The notes under the pieces are model-generated. The model ran no database searches. It was not told the origin of the DNA and saw nothing but the letters and a program-made list of their open reading frames with translations. Positions 16,662-24,929 of a DNA stretch of 64,000 bases are shown one piece after another (the stretch's first letter is position 1; each line of letters begins with the position of its first letter). A program made the translations under genes and the position numbers. Source of the stretch: Bosea sp. 29B (GTDB taxonomy: Bacteria; Pseudomonadota; Alphaproteobacteria; Rhizobiales; Beijerinckiaceae); assembly GCF_902506165.1 (NCBI RefSeq), contig NZ_LR733817.1:5439403-5503402 (forward strand). The letters run 5' to 3'.

Positions 16662-18224
16662 TCAACCTGCCAGCAGAGCCAGCCGCGCGACATCCCTCAA
16701 ATGCATGTCGACCTCCGCCGCCGTCGCCTCCTTCGGCAGGGCCGGGCCGCCGCGCCCCGACTTATGCGCTTCGCTCAGGAAAGCGTTGAGCGCGTCGAGC
16801 AGCATCGCCGGGGTGCGCGTGCCGTCGAGCAGGCTGACGAATTTGCGCACCACCACACCGTCGAGCGCAACGGCCCGATGGCGCAGATCGGTGACTTCGT
16901 GGCTCGCCAGTGCCTGGCGCCGCGCCAGGAGGCTTGCGACCGGCCGCTCGCTGATCCGCGTCGCCAGCCGATGCGGCTCCAGGCCGATCTCGATCAGGCC
17001 GGCCCGGTAGATCGCGGTGAGCGCCTCGTTCAGGCGCTCGATCTCGCGCTCGCGATCGGAACCGCCCCCGGCCTCCTGCAGCGCCAGGGCGACCAGCTCG
17101 TCATAGCGGATATTACCCGGCCACGTCCGCCCGAGCGCCCGCAACGCCGCCTTGGCCGCCGGCAGGTCGACGGCGAGACGAACGCCGTCCGCGAACAGGA
17201 AGCTCGCCGCCCCCGGCCGCTTCTCGTCGACCTTGCCCTCCTCTTCCTGGACATTGGCGGCAAGATGATACGGCGCGAAGCTGAAGCCGGCGAGGCCGCG
17301 ATGCAGCGCGACATCGGCACGGCAAAGCAAGGTCTGGCGGAAGCAGCGGCCGATCAGCAGGTCTAGCGCCTGCTCTTGCCGGAGCGGCTCGGAGATCGGG
17401 ATCGCGTTCAGCACCTGCTGGGCCGGGCCCCGCGCGCCGCCGAAATTGTTCGGGAAGGAGGTCTCGGAGAGGAACTGCAGCCCATGCGGCTCGGCTGCGG
17501 CCAGCACCTCGTGCAGCGCGAAGGCGCGCGCACCGGGGTTGAGATCGTCATGGTAGAGGACATTGTCCGGGATATCCTCGATCTGCTTGGCCCGCTCGCG
17601 CAGCGCGACGCCGTAGAAGGTCTCGGCATCGGTCGCCTCGGCGAAACGCTTGATCGCCGCCCGCGCCACCCTGACCTTCTCGAGGGGATCGTCGATCTCG
17701 CGCGTCTCGAACAGCATGACATCGCGGGCAAGGTCGCGCAGCCGGCAGCCCGGCAGGGCGTTGTAGCTGACATAGGCGATGCCCTGGGGCGCCAGCAGCT
17801 CGCCGAAGAGCGCCAGGATCCGCTCGCGCACCGGCTGCGGCACCCAGGAATAGACGCCATGGACGATGATGTAGTCGAACTGGCCGAGCCCCGTGGTCAC
17901 CGCCATGATGTCGCGCTGCTCGAAGCTGACATTGCTCAGCCCCAGCTCGGCCGCTTCCGCCTTGGCGCGCGCGATCGCCCGGCCGCTCAGATCAATGCCG
18001 ACGAGCTGCGCTCCCGGGCATTGCAGCGCCATCGGGATCAGGTTGCCGCCACTGCCGCAGCCGAGTTCCAGCACCCGCATCGTCGCGGTCGGCGCCGGGG
18101 TCATGCCGTGGATATGCGCGATCGTCGCCAGATGCGCCGGATGGGTCTGCGAGAAGGCGTGCCCGGGATAGGCGACTGCGTCGTAAGGGTTCGTCGCCAA
18201 GTCTCTCGTGGCCATGTCGTTCAT
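16662..18224 (-). CDS. SAM-dependent methyltransferase with regulatory domain (protein lysine methyltransferase type)
   Basis: The 520-residue protein has a class I methyltransferase domain with motif I VLELGCGSGGN (51-61) and the acidic ribose-binding Asp78 (GIDLS). A methyltransferase regulatory region follows (about 215-300, PF10119 type), then a C-terminal helical winged-helix-like part. This three-part layout is that of the Rickettsia PKMT enzymes, which methylate lysines of outer-membrane proteins; that is family knowledge, and the substrate here is unknown. I start at ATG 18222-18224 (MNDMATRDLA); the longer frame upstream is non-coding in appearance. It lies between the OmpA-like and lytic-transglycosylase genes with gaps of 50 and 65 bases, so it is probably in one operon with them. 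Confidence 0.85.
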   Translation of the reverse strand: MNDMATRDLATNPYDAVAYPGHAFSQTHPAHLATIAHIHGMTPAPTATMRVLELGCGSGGNLIPMALQCPGAQLVGIDLSGRAIARAKAEAAELGLSNVSFEQRDIMAVTTGLGQFDYIIVHGVYSWVPQPVRERILALFGELLAPQGIAYVSYNALPGCRLRDLARDVMLFETREIDDPLEKVRVARAAIKRFAEATDAETFYGVALRERAKQIEDIPDNVLYHDDLNPGARAFALHEVLAAAEPHGLQFLSETSFPNNFGGARGPAQQVLNAIPISEPLRQEQALDLLIGRCFRQTLLCRADVALHRGLAGFSFAPYHLAANVQEEEGKVDEKRPGAASFLFADGVRLAVDLPAAKAALRALGRTWPGNIRYDELVALALQEAGGGSDREREIERLNEALTAIYRAGLIEIGLEPHRLATRISERPVASLLARRQALASHEVTDLRHRAVALDGVVVRKFVSLLDGTRTPAMLLDALNAFLSEAHKSGRGGPALPKEATAAEVDMHLRDVARLALLAG

Positions 18225-18274
18225 CGAGGAATTCCGTCTATCCCATTCGTATCGTTGCAGGTTTTTAGGCGCGC

Positions 18275-19465
18275 TCAGCAGCCGATCACCTTGAACTCGA
18301 CCCGGCGGTCGAGCGCGTCGCTGGCATCGTCCTTGCCGGTGCCGACCAGGTTCTCGTTGTAGCCGCGCCCGCTCGCGATCATCCGGCCACGGCTGTCGGG
18401 CGCCCCGGCCTGGAGCAGGTCCATCACATATTGCGCCCGCAGCACCGAGAGCCGCTCGTTGACCTGCGGCAGACCGGTGCGTGAGGTGTGGCCGACGATC
18501 TCGATGCAGGCGCCCTTCTGCTGGGCGCGGGTCGCGATCTGGCTCAGCCACATCGGATAGGGCTCGGTGATCTGCGGATTGGCGATGAACTGCGTCGAGC
18601 CCGGCTGGAACAGCAGCTTGACCATCAGCTGGTTGTCGGAAAGGCCGCTGTCGACGAGGTCGCCGAAGGCTTCGACCGCATCGTCCTTGCGTCCGAGCTT
18701 GCTGCTGGCGAGATAGGCGCCGATGCGGACACGGTGCTGGTCGCCGCCCGGCAGCACCCGCGCCGTCCGGTAGAAGGCGAGCGCCTCGCGATAATGCCGC
18801 GCCTCGTATTCGAGGATGCCGTCATTGATCAGCGCCGCGACATTGAGGCGTTCGGCATAGAGCGGATCGATCGCGTCGCCGAGCTTCGTGCCCTGGCAGG
18901 TCTTGATGTAAACGTCGGTTGCCGGATCCTTCGACCACATCGGCGAGTCCCGGTAATAGGTCGTCGGTGTGGCGTCGATGCCATCCGGCTTCGCCCGGGC
19001 AACGCCCTTCGACACCACCCGTTTCGACTTCATGTCCAGCAGCGTCAGGCAGATCCGATAGGCGTCGCGCGCGCCCTTCGCGTCCCCGGCATTGTTGACC
19101 GCAGTGAAGGTCCCGACCAGTACCGCTGGATTGCGCGCCAGCGCCTCGGCCGAGAACGGCTGCACCTGGAAGCGCGGATAGGATTTGCCGACCAGCTCGA
19201 TCAGGCTCTGCTGCATCGAGCGTGTCGAGGTCGATTGCGCCCCGGAGATGCCGTCGATCAACGGGTCGATCACCAGCGTGATGCGTTCTCCCTCGATCTG
19301 CGCCTTGGAGAACAGGTCGTTGGCGGCCCGCTCCAGCGCCTGTGGAAACGGGATCGGCGTCGGGGCTGCAGCCGGGGCCGGGCTCGGGGCCGGCTGCGTC
19401 TGAGCCAGGGCTGGCGAAGCCAGCAGCCCCAGCAAGACCATGCAGGCGAGCGGAGAACGACGCAT
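18275..19465 (-). CDS. Exported OmpA-like protein
   Basis: The 396-residue protein starts with a signal peptide (MRRSPLACMVLLGLLASPALAQ) and a short Pro/Ala spacer. A middle region of about 250 residues (including a TPR-like stretch, EARHYREALAFYRTARVLPG) leads to a C-terminal OmpA-type peptidoglycan-binding domain (GSTQFIANPQ, IEIVGHTSRTG, LSVLRAQYVMDLL, ending DRRVEFKVIGC). It probably sits in the periplasm bound to the cell wall. GGGGG five bases before ATG 19463-19465 favours this start; 19486 is an alternative. It lies 74 bases after the caspase gene on the same strand. Confidence 0.85.
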   Translation of the reverse strand: MRRSPLACMVLLGLLASPALAQTQPAPSPAPAAAPTPIPFPQALERAANDLFSKAQIEGERITLVIDPLIDGISGAQSTSTRSMQQSLIELVGKSYPRFQVQPFSAEALARNPAVLVGTFTAVNNAGDAKGARDAYRICLTLLDMKSKRVVSKGVARAKPDGIDATPTTYYRDSPMWSKDPATDVYIKTCQGTKLGDAIDPLYAERLNVAALINDGILEYEARHYREALAFYRTARVLPGGDQHRVRIGAYLASSKLGRKDDAVEAFGDLVDSGLSDNQLMVKLLFQPGSTQFIANPQITEPYPMWLSQIATRAQQKGACIEIVGHTSRTGLPQVNERLSVLRAQYVMDLLQAGAPDSRGRMIASGRGYNENLVGTGKDDASDALDRRVEFKVIGC

Positions 19466-19539
19466 CGAAGCCCCCAATTGCATCATGTCCGAGGCGATGT
19501 CTGGCCTTCGCCGGCGGTGAAGGCCGCTTCGCAACTGTG

Positions 19540-21060
19540 TCAGCGGCAGTTCTTCGGGACGCTGCCGCCATCGCCGAGCTGGGCCCGCATCAGCGCATCG
19601 GTGCAGTCCACCGTCCCGCCAACGCCCGGCCGACGCTTGTTGCTGCGAGGCTCCGGGGCGGCCTCGACGCCGCCGGTCAGGATGCCGGTCGACTTGCGAT
19701 CGAGCACGACGCGCGGCTGCTGGACCTCACGCGGCTCCTGCCGCTGTGGACGCGTGGTGGGAACCGCCGGCAGCAGCGGCTTCTGCGGGGGCGGCAATTC
19801 GGTCACGCCGCCGGAATTCATCCGCGTCGCCACCGCCTTCTCGCGCTCCTCGCGCTCCTGCGAGAGCTTGGCCTTCTCGGCTTCGAGCGCGGCGAGCTCC
19901 TGCTCCTTCTTGGCCAGTTCCTTGGCGAGGCGCTCGCGCTCATTCGCATCGGTCGGCTTCGCCGACGTCACCTCGCCCGGCTTCGGCACGGCGCGCTCGG
20001 TGTCGGCGGTCTTGCCGGCATCGCGGCCAGCAAGATCGGTCGCCGCCTTGACGCGGTCCTTCTCGGCCTGCTGCACGCGGTCCAGCAAGGCCTTCTCCTT
20101 CGCGGCGAATTCCTGCTCGAGCTTCTCGCGCTCTCCCGTCGCAAGGCCACGGCGCTCGATCAGATCGAGCCTCGTCTTGGCGTCGACGGCGAAGAAGCTG
20201 GTCGGGAAGCGCTGGATGAAGGCCTTGATCTCGGCAACGTTGTCGCTGCTGCGCAGGCGCTTCCAGATGTCGGCGTCGGTCTCCTCGCGATTGAGGTAGA
20301 AATCGCCGAGCAGCGAGAGCGAGAGTTCCGGCGTCTGCTTGCCACCGGTGGAATCGTAGACCGCCTTCTGGACGCGGCGGAACATAGTGGCGATCTCGAG
20401 GCCGGGCTGCTGGATCTCCTGCACCAGCGCCGCCGTGAACGGGCTGTTGCGGCCGGCACCGTCGGCGGCGACGTCGTTGGCCTGCGTCGCATAGGCGGTC
20501 ACCATGCCCTGCGCCTTCACGATCGGTGCGAGGCCGGAGCCGACCGACATGCTGCGCGTCGTCGACTTCTTCGAGAGCTGGGCGAGGAAAGGATTGTTGC
20601 GGCAAGCGTCGAGCACCATGATCTTGACGCCCTTGGCGAAGCCCAGCGCCGTGGTGACTTCGCTCAGCTTGACAGTCTCGTACTGGACCGAGACCTCGTC
20701 ATCGATCTTGGCTTCGACCGGGACCAGGAAGTTCTCGCCGTTGAACTGGAAGCCGTGGCCGGCATAGTAGAACATCACCGCGTCGGCATCCTGCGCGAGG
20801 CGGGCGAAGCGCGAGACAGCTGCGTCCATGCCCCGCTTGTCGAGATCGATGCCATCGACCACCTCGAAACCGACCTTGCGCAGCGCCTCGGCGGTGTCGC
20901 GCGCATCGTTCGGCGTGTTGGGCAAAGCGGGAGCGTTCTTGTAGGCGGAATTGCCGATCACCAGGGCGACGCGGCGTTCCTGCGTCTGTGCCAGCGCCGG
21001 CACGACGACGAGCTGCGCAAGAAGAGCGATCAGTGCACAAAATCTGACGGCTACGATCAT
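19540..21060 (-). CDS. Exported caspase-family (C14) protease with coiled coil
   Basis: The 506-residue protein has a signal peptide (1-25, ending PALAQ) and a caspase-hemoglobinase fold domain (about 30-250) with the dyad His102 (YYAGHG) and Cys153 (LDACRNNP), the full bacterial metacaspase/orthocaspase signature. A charged coiled coil follows (about 305-420), then a Pro-rich tail with a short Cys-containing end (GTVDCTDAL to PKNCR). It is likely periplasmic and probably cleaves after basic residues, as related enzymes do. It is the first gene of the minus-strand arm and diverges from the DUF4399 genes across a 141-base region with a 20-bp palindrome. Confidence 0.9.
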   Translation of the reverse strand: MIVAVRFCALIALLAQLVVVPALAQTQERRVALVIGNSAYKNAPALPNTPNDARDTAEALRKVGFEVVDGIDLDKRGMDAAVSRFARLAQDADAVMFYYAGHGFQFNGENFLVPVEAKIDDEVSVQYETVKLSEVTTALGFAKGVKIMVLDACRNNPFLAQLSKKSTTRSMSVGSGLAPIVKAQGMVTAYATQANDVAADGAGRNSPFTAALVQEIQQPGLEIATMFRRVQKAVYDSTGGKQTPELSLSLLGDFYLNREETDADIWKRLRSSDNVAEIKAFIQRFPTSFFAVDAKTRLDLIERRGLATGEREKLEQEFAAKEKALLDRVQQAEKDRVKAATDLAGRDAGKTADTERAVPKPGEVTSAKPTDANERERLAKELAKKEQELAALEAEKAKLSQEREEREKAVATRMNSGGVTELPPPQKPLLPAVPTTRPQRQEPREVQQPRVVLDRKSTGILTGGVEAAPEPRSNKRRPGVGGTVDCTDALMRAQLGDGGSVPKNCR

Positions 21061-21114
21061 GGCACCATTCCCTGCGTCACCCTAAAGAAAGTGACCGTGA
21101 AAATCCAGATTTAT

Positions 21115-21134
21115 CCGCCTGTCATGACAGGCGG
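21115..21134. promoter_or_regulatory. Perfect 20-bp palindrome in the divergent caspase/DUF4399 promoter region
   Basis: CCGCCTGTCATGACAGGCGG reads the same on both strands. It lies 54 bases upstream of the caspase ATG on one side and 67 bases upstream of the DUF4399 ATG on the other. A dimeric repressor or activator bound here could control both arms together. It could also fold as a hairpin in either transcript leader. No regulator gene is adjacent. Confidence 0.6.
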
Positions 21135-21201
21135 TTTGCTTGCTCCCCACCCAACCCGCTGCTAACTTTACGGCGGTCACGCGCCGCGAGGAAGAGCGCC
21201 G

Positions 21202-22452
21202 ATGCGGGGACTTCGACTTAAGCTCATTGTCGGGGTTACGGCCGTTTTCGCCGCGACCATCTCCGTGGGCGTCACACAGGAGCGCGCCCGGGCGCGCAGC
21301 CCCGCCCCCGCCAGCGCGAAGCTCTCCTTCATCGACCTGCAGAACAATGCCCGCATTCCCGGCAAAGCGACGATCCGCTTCGCCATATCAGGCATGGAGA
21401 TCGCGCCCGCCGGCACGGCACGCCGCAATACCGGCCACCATCATCTGCTGATCGACACCGAATTGCCGCCGCTCGGGCAGCCGATCCCGAGCGATTTCAA
21501 CCATCTGCATTTCGGCGGCGGCCAGAGCGAGGCCGAGATCCTGCTCTCGCCCGGCCGCCACACGCTGCAGCTTCTCTTTGCCGACCACGACCATGTCCCG
21601 CACGATCCGCCGGTGCTGTCGGAGAAAATCACCGTCGAGGTCATGGCCGCACCGGAGGAGAAGCCGCGAACGGCCGCGGCGCCCAACGCCAAGGTCTTCT
21701 TCGTCGGCTTGCAGGACGGCGCCGTGATCCCGCCGCGCTCGCTCGTCCGCTTCGGCCAGGAGAACATCGCACTCGTCCCTGCCGGCACCAGGCAGGACAA
21801 TGCCGGCCATCACCATCTCCTCATCGACACCGACCTGCCGCCGCTCGACCGCGAGATCCCCAGCGATTTCAACCACCTGCATTTCGGCCGCGGCCAGACG
21901 GAAACCGAGCTCACCTTGCCGCCCGGTGAGCACACGCTCCAGCTCCTCTTCGCCGACCATGAGCACGTCCCGCACGATCCGCCGGTGATGTCGCAGAAGA
22001 TCAGGGTGCGGGTGCAACAAGCGTCCGTAGCGGCCCCGGCTGCGCCCCCACCTGCCCGCGCCGCCTCCGGTCGGACCCCGGCGCCCAACGACGCCGCAGT
22101 CTATTTCATCTATCCGCGCGACGGCACACGCATCTTCGCGACCTCGACCATCCGTTTCGGCCTGCGCAACATGGGCGTCGCGCCGGCCGGGATCGTCAGG
22201 CCCAACACCGGCCACCACCATCTCCTGATCGACGTGCCGACGCCGCCGCTCGACGCTGCGATCCCCGCCGATCTCAACCATATCCATCTCGGCAACGGCC
22301 AGACCGAACGCAAGATCACGCTGCCGCCGGGTGAGCACACGCTGCAGCTCATCCTCGGCGACGACCAGCACGTGCCCCACGATCCGCCGATCATGTCCGA
22401 GCGCATCACCGTCTATATCGGCGCTCCCGCCAGGCGGAGGGCGCGCCGATGA
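21202..22452 (+). CDS. Exported protein with three tandem DUF4399 domains
   Basis: The 416-residue protein has an N-terminal signal-like segment (LKLIVGVTAVFAATISVGV) and three copies of a His-rich domain at about residues 40-147, 163-271 and 298-406. Each copy repeats NTGHHHLLID or NAGHHHLLID, then a conserved NH(L/I)H(F/L)G, GQ(S/T)E and PG(E/R)HTLQL series, and HVPHDPP. DUF4399 has no established biochemical role; the clustered histidines suggest metal binding, which is inference. The copies differ enough to be an old duplication rather than a recent one. GAGGAAGAGCGCCG just before the ATG at 21202 is the ribosome site. It is the first gene of the plus-strand arm and overlaps the next by four bases. 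Confidence 0.88.
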   Translation: MRGLRLKLIVGVTAVFAATISVGVTQERARARSPAPASAKLSFIDLQNNARIPGKATIRFAISGMEIAPAGTARRNTGHHHLLIDTELPPLGQPIPSDFNHLHFGGGQSEAEILLSPGRHTLQLLFADHDHVPHDPPVLSEKITVEVMAAPEEKPRTAAAPNAKVFFVGLQDGAVIPPRSLVRFGQENIALVPAGTRQDNAGHHHLLIDTDLPPLDREIPSDFNHLHFGRGQTETELTLPPGEHTLQLLFADHEHVPHDPPVMSQKIRVRVQQASVAAPAAPPPARAASGRTPAPNDAAVYFIYPRDGTRIFATSTIRFGLRNMGVAPAGIVRPNTGHHHLLIDVPTPPLDAAIPADLNHIHLGNGQTERKITLPPGEHTLQLILGDDQHVPHDPPIMSERITVYIGAPARRRARR

Positions 22453-22922
22453 CGGCTGGTACCTGCCTTCTCGCCTCTCGCCATCGCGCCAAGACCGCGA
22501 GACTGCTCCTGCTGCTCGCAGCGCTGGCGCCGATGTCCGCGCCGCTCTGCGCCCAAACCGCGCCCCCGCGTCAGCCGGCGCCGCGCAACGCCATGGTCTA
22601 TTTCCATTATCCGCTCGACGGCCTGCGCGTACCTGAGCGCTTCACTGTGCGGATCGGGCTGAAGGAGATGGGCGTCGCCCCGGCCGGCATCGACAAGCCC
22701 GGCACCGGCCACCACCACCTGCTGATCGACACCGATCCTGGCCCGCCGGACCAGCCGATCCCTTCGGACTACAACAACATCCATCTCGGCAACGGCCAGA
22801 CCGAGGTGGTGGTTACGCTCCCGAAGGGGACGCATACGCTGCAATTGCTGCTCGGCGATCACACGCACACGCCCCATCGGCCGCCGGTTATGTCTCAGAA
22901 GATCACAGTCTACGTCAGATGA
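22449..22922 (+). CDS. Exported single-domain DUF4399 protein
   Basis: The 157-residue protein has a signal peptide (hydrophobic LLLLLAALAPMSAPLCAQ, about 19-36) and one DUF4399 domain (about 46-157) with GTGHHHLLIDTD, NNIHLGNGQTE and HTPHRPPVMSQKI. It is most like the third domain of the preceding protein (GNGQTE is shared), so it probably arose from it by duplication. It begins in the last codons of the upstream gene (ATGA overlap), so the two are co-translated. Confidence 0.88.
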   Translation: MTAGTCLLASRHRAKTARLLLLLAALAPMSAPLCAQTAPPRQPAPRNAMVYFHYPLDGLRVPERFTVRIGLKEMGVAPAGIDKPGTGHHHLLIDTDPGPPDQPIPSDYNNIHLGNGQTEVVVTLPKGTHTLQLLLGDHTHTPHRPPVMSQKITVYVR

Positions 22923-22981
22923 GGGATCGATGCGGCGCGGCCGCATCGCCAAGCGAAAGGCCGCAGCGAAGGATGAACGCC

Positions 22982-24736
22982 ATGTCCTGGTATCGGTGCC
23001 TCGCCGTCGCCGTGCTGGCCCTGCTCGCGCCGTTCGCCCCGGCTCTCGCCCAGGGCGGCAACGGCCAGCCGTCGCGCATCGCCTTGGTCGTCGGCAATGC
23101 CGCCTATCGCGCGGCGCCCTTGGCCAACGCCGCCGTCGATGCCCGCGCCGTCGCCGATGTGCTGCGCCAGGGCGAGTTCGACCTCGTCAGCATCGAGAAT
23201 GCCGATCGTCCCGCGCTGGACAGCGCGATCGCGACCTTCCGCGGCAAGCTCACGCGCGGCGCCCAGATCGTCGTCTTCTATTCTGGGCACGCCGTGCAGT
23301 CGCGCGGCCGCAACTTCCTCGTCCCGGTCGACGCCGCGCCGCGCGGCCCGGCCGAGGTCGCGCGCGACGCCATCGACCTCGACCAGCTTCTCGATGCGCT
23401 GATCGTCAGCCGGCCGGCCAGCGCTGTAGTCGTGCTCGACGCGGCGCGCGACAATCCCTGGCAGGCCGGGCTCGGCGGCGGCAAAGGGCTCGCCCCCATC
23501 GAGCAGATCGAGACGATCGCGATCATGGCACCGGTGGCGCCGGGAAAGACCGTGCCCGAGACGCAAGGTCGCGCCGATCCGGCGATCGACGAATGGCTGA
23601 AGGCGATCCGCACGCCAGGGCTCGACATGACGGCGGCTCTGACCCGCACGCGCGACGCTGTCAGCCGCGCAACACGGCGCTCGCAGCAGCTCTGGTTGTC
23701 CTCGATGCCTCCGGCCGGGCTCGTCGTCACACCGACCGGCCGGCCGGTCGCGACCGCCCTCAACACCACCCGCGCCATTACCACCGCGCCGCCGCCTCCC
23801 GGACCACAATCCGACCAGCTCGGCCCCTACGAGCTCTCCTTCTGGGAGACCATCAAGGACAGCCGGAATCCGGACGAGTACCGCGCCTATCTCGAAGCCT
23901 ATCCGAACGGCCGCTTCGCCGGGCTCGCCCGCACCCGCGAGCAGTCTCTCAGGGCCCAGCGGACGGCAGCGACGCAGCCGCCCGCGCCATCGCCGGTGCC
24001 GGCTCCTGCAGCTTCTACGCAAGCCCGGACCATGCGCGATTGCGATGACTGCCCCGAACTCTCCCTGATCCCGGCCGGCAGTTTCGAGATGGGCTCGAAC
24101 GAGATGTTCGAGTTCGAGAAGCCGATACACGCCGTCACCATCGCGCGGCCATTCTATCTCGGCACCGACGAGGTCACCTTCGCGCAGTGGGATACTTGCG
24201 TCGCCGAGGGCGGCTGCAGCCATCGTCCGAGCGACCGCAATCTCGGCCGCGGCAAGCGCCCGGTCACCGACATCCACTGGAACGACGCCAACGCCTATCT
24301 CGTCTGGCTGTCCTACAAGACCGGGCGCAAATACCGGCTGCCGACCGAGGCGGAATGGGAATACGCCGCCCGGGCCGGCACGACGGCCAGCTATCCCTGG
24401 GGCAATTCGGTCGACAAGGAGATGGCCAACTGCCTCGGCTGCAATGCGCAGCCACGCCGCCAGGCGAGCGAGGTCGGCCAATTCCCGCCGAACCGCTTCG
24501 GCCTGCGCGACATGGCCGGGAACGCCGCCGAATGGGTCGCCGACTGCTGGAGTGAGAATTATCGCGCCGCTCCCCGCGACGGCAGCGCCTACGCGCCCGC
24601 CGGCTGCCGCGAACGCGTGCTGCGCGGCGGCTCCTTCAACAACGATCCGCGCTATCTGCGCTCAGCGGCTCGCTTCAAATACGAGAGCGATGTGCGCTTC
24701 TACACCAACGGTTTCCGCGTCCTCCGCGAGCCCTGA
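22982..24736 (+). CDS. Exported pseudo-caspase fused to a SUMF1 (formylglycine-enzyme-like) domain
   Basis: The 584-residue protein has a signal peptide (1-24, ending ALAQ), a caspase fold (about 30-250), a linker and a SUMF1/FGE-sulfatase-type domain (about 358-584: IPAGSFEMGS, FYLGTDEVTFAQW, YRLPTEAEWEYAARAG, GLRDMAGNAAEWVAD, VLRGGSF). The caspase part keeps His103 (FYSGHA), but the position of the catalytic cysteine is alanine (LDAARDNPW, residue 155), so it should be inactive. The SUMF1 part lacks the paired cysteines of true formylglycine enzymes after GGSF, so it is probably a binding or lectin-like fold. I choose ATG 22982 for its AAGGA ribosome site; an ATG at 22919 overlapping the upstream stop would add 21 residues. 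Confidence 0.88.
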   Translation: MSWYRCLAVAVLALLAPFAPALAQGGNGQPSRIALVVGNAAYRAAPLANAAVDARAVADVLRQGEFDLVSIENADRPALDSAIATFRGKLTRGAQIVVFYSGHAVQSRGRNFLVPVDAAPRGPAEVARDAIDLDQLLDALIVSRPASAVVVLDAARDNPWQAGLGGGKGLAPIEQIETIAIMAPVAPGKTVPETQGRADPAIDEWLKAIRTPGLDMTAALTRTRDAVSRATRRSQQLWLSSMPPAGLVVTPTGRPVATALNTTRAITTAPPPPGPQSDQLGPYELSFWETIKDSRNPDEYRAYLEAYPNGRFAGLARTREQSLRAQRTAATQPPAPSPVPAPAASTQARTMRDCDDCPELSLIPAGSFEMGSNEMFEFEKPIHAVTIARPFYLGTDEVTFAQWDTCVAEGGCSHRPSDRNLGRGKRPVTDIHWNDANAYLVWLSYKTGRKYRLPTEAEWEYAARAGTTASYPWGNSVDKEMANCLGCNAQPRRQASEVGQFPPNRFGLRDMAGNAAEWVADCWSENYRAAPRDGSAYAPAGCRERVLRGGSFNNDPRYLRSAARFKYESDVRFYTNGFRVLREP

Positions 24737-24766
24737 CCCCGCGCGGCGCAGCGGGCCGAGCGTTGA

Positions 24767-24821
24767 GCCAGGTGGCAATTTGCACACAGATGCGGAACGA
24801 AGGCCGCCAGGCGGCAATTTG
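24767..24821. promoter_or_regulatory. Pair of 16-bp direct repeats upstream of the caspase-barrel gene
   Basis: GCCAGGTGGCAATTTG (24767-24782) recurs as GCCAGGCGGCAATTTG (24806-24821) with one mismatch and starts 39 bases apart, nearly four helical turns. They lie in the 193-base gap before the caspase-barrel gene. The spacing suits two protein dimers on one face of the DNA, so they are candidate operators; no promoter hexamers are clear. Confidence 0.45.
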
Positions 24822-24929
24822 TTGTTCTCTTCATGGCCGCGTCGCCGCTAATCTCTGCCTTGCTAAGGGTAAGCGTAAGAGACGAATCAGCAGCGGCCAA
24901 GCTTCGGGCCAGGCCGCCGAGGAGGCGCC

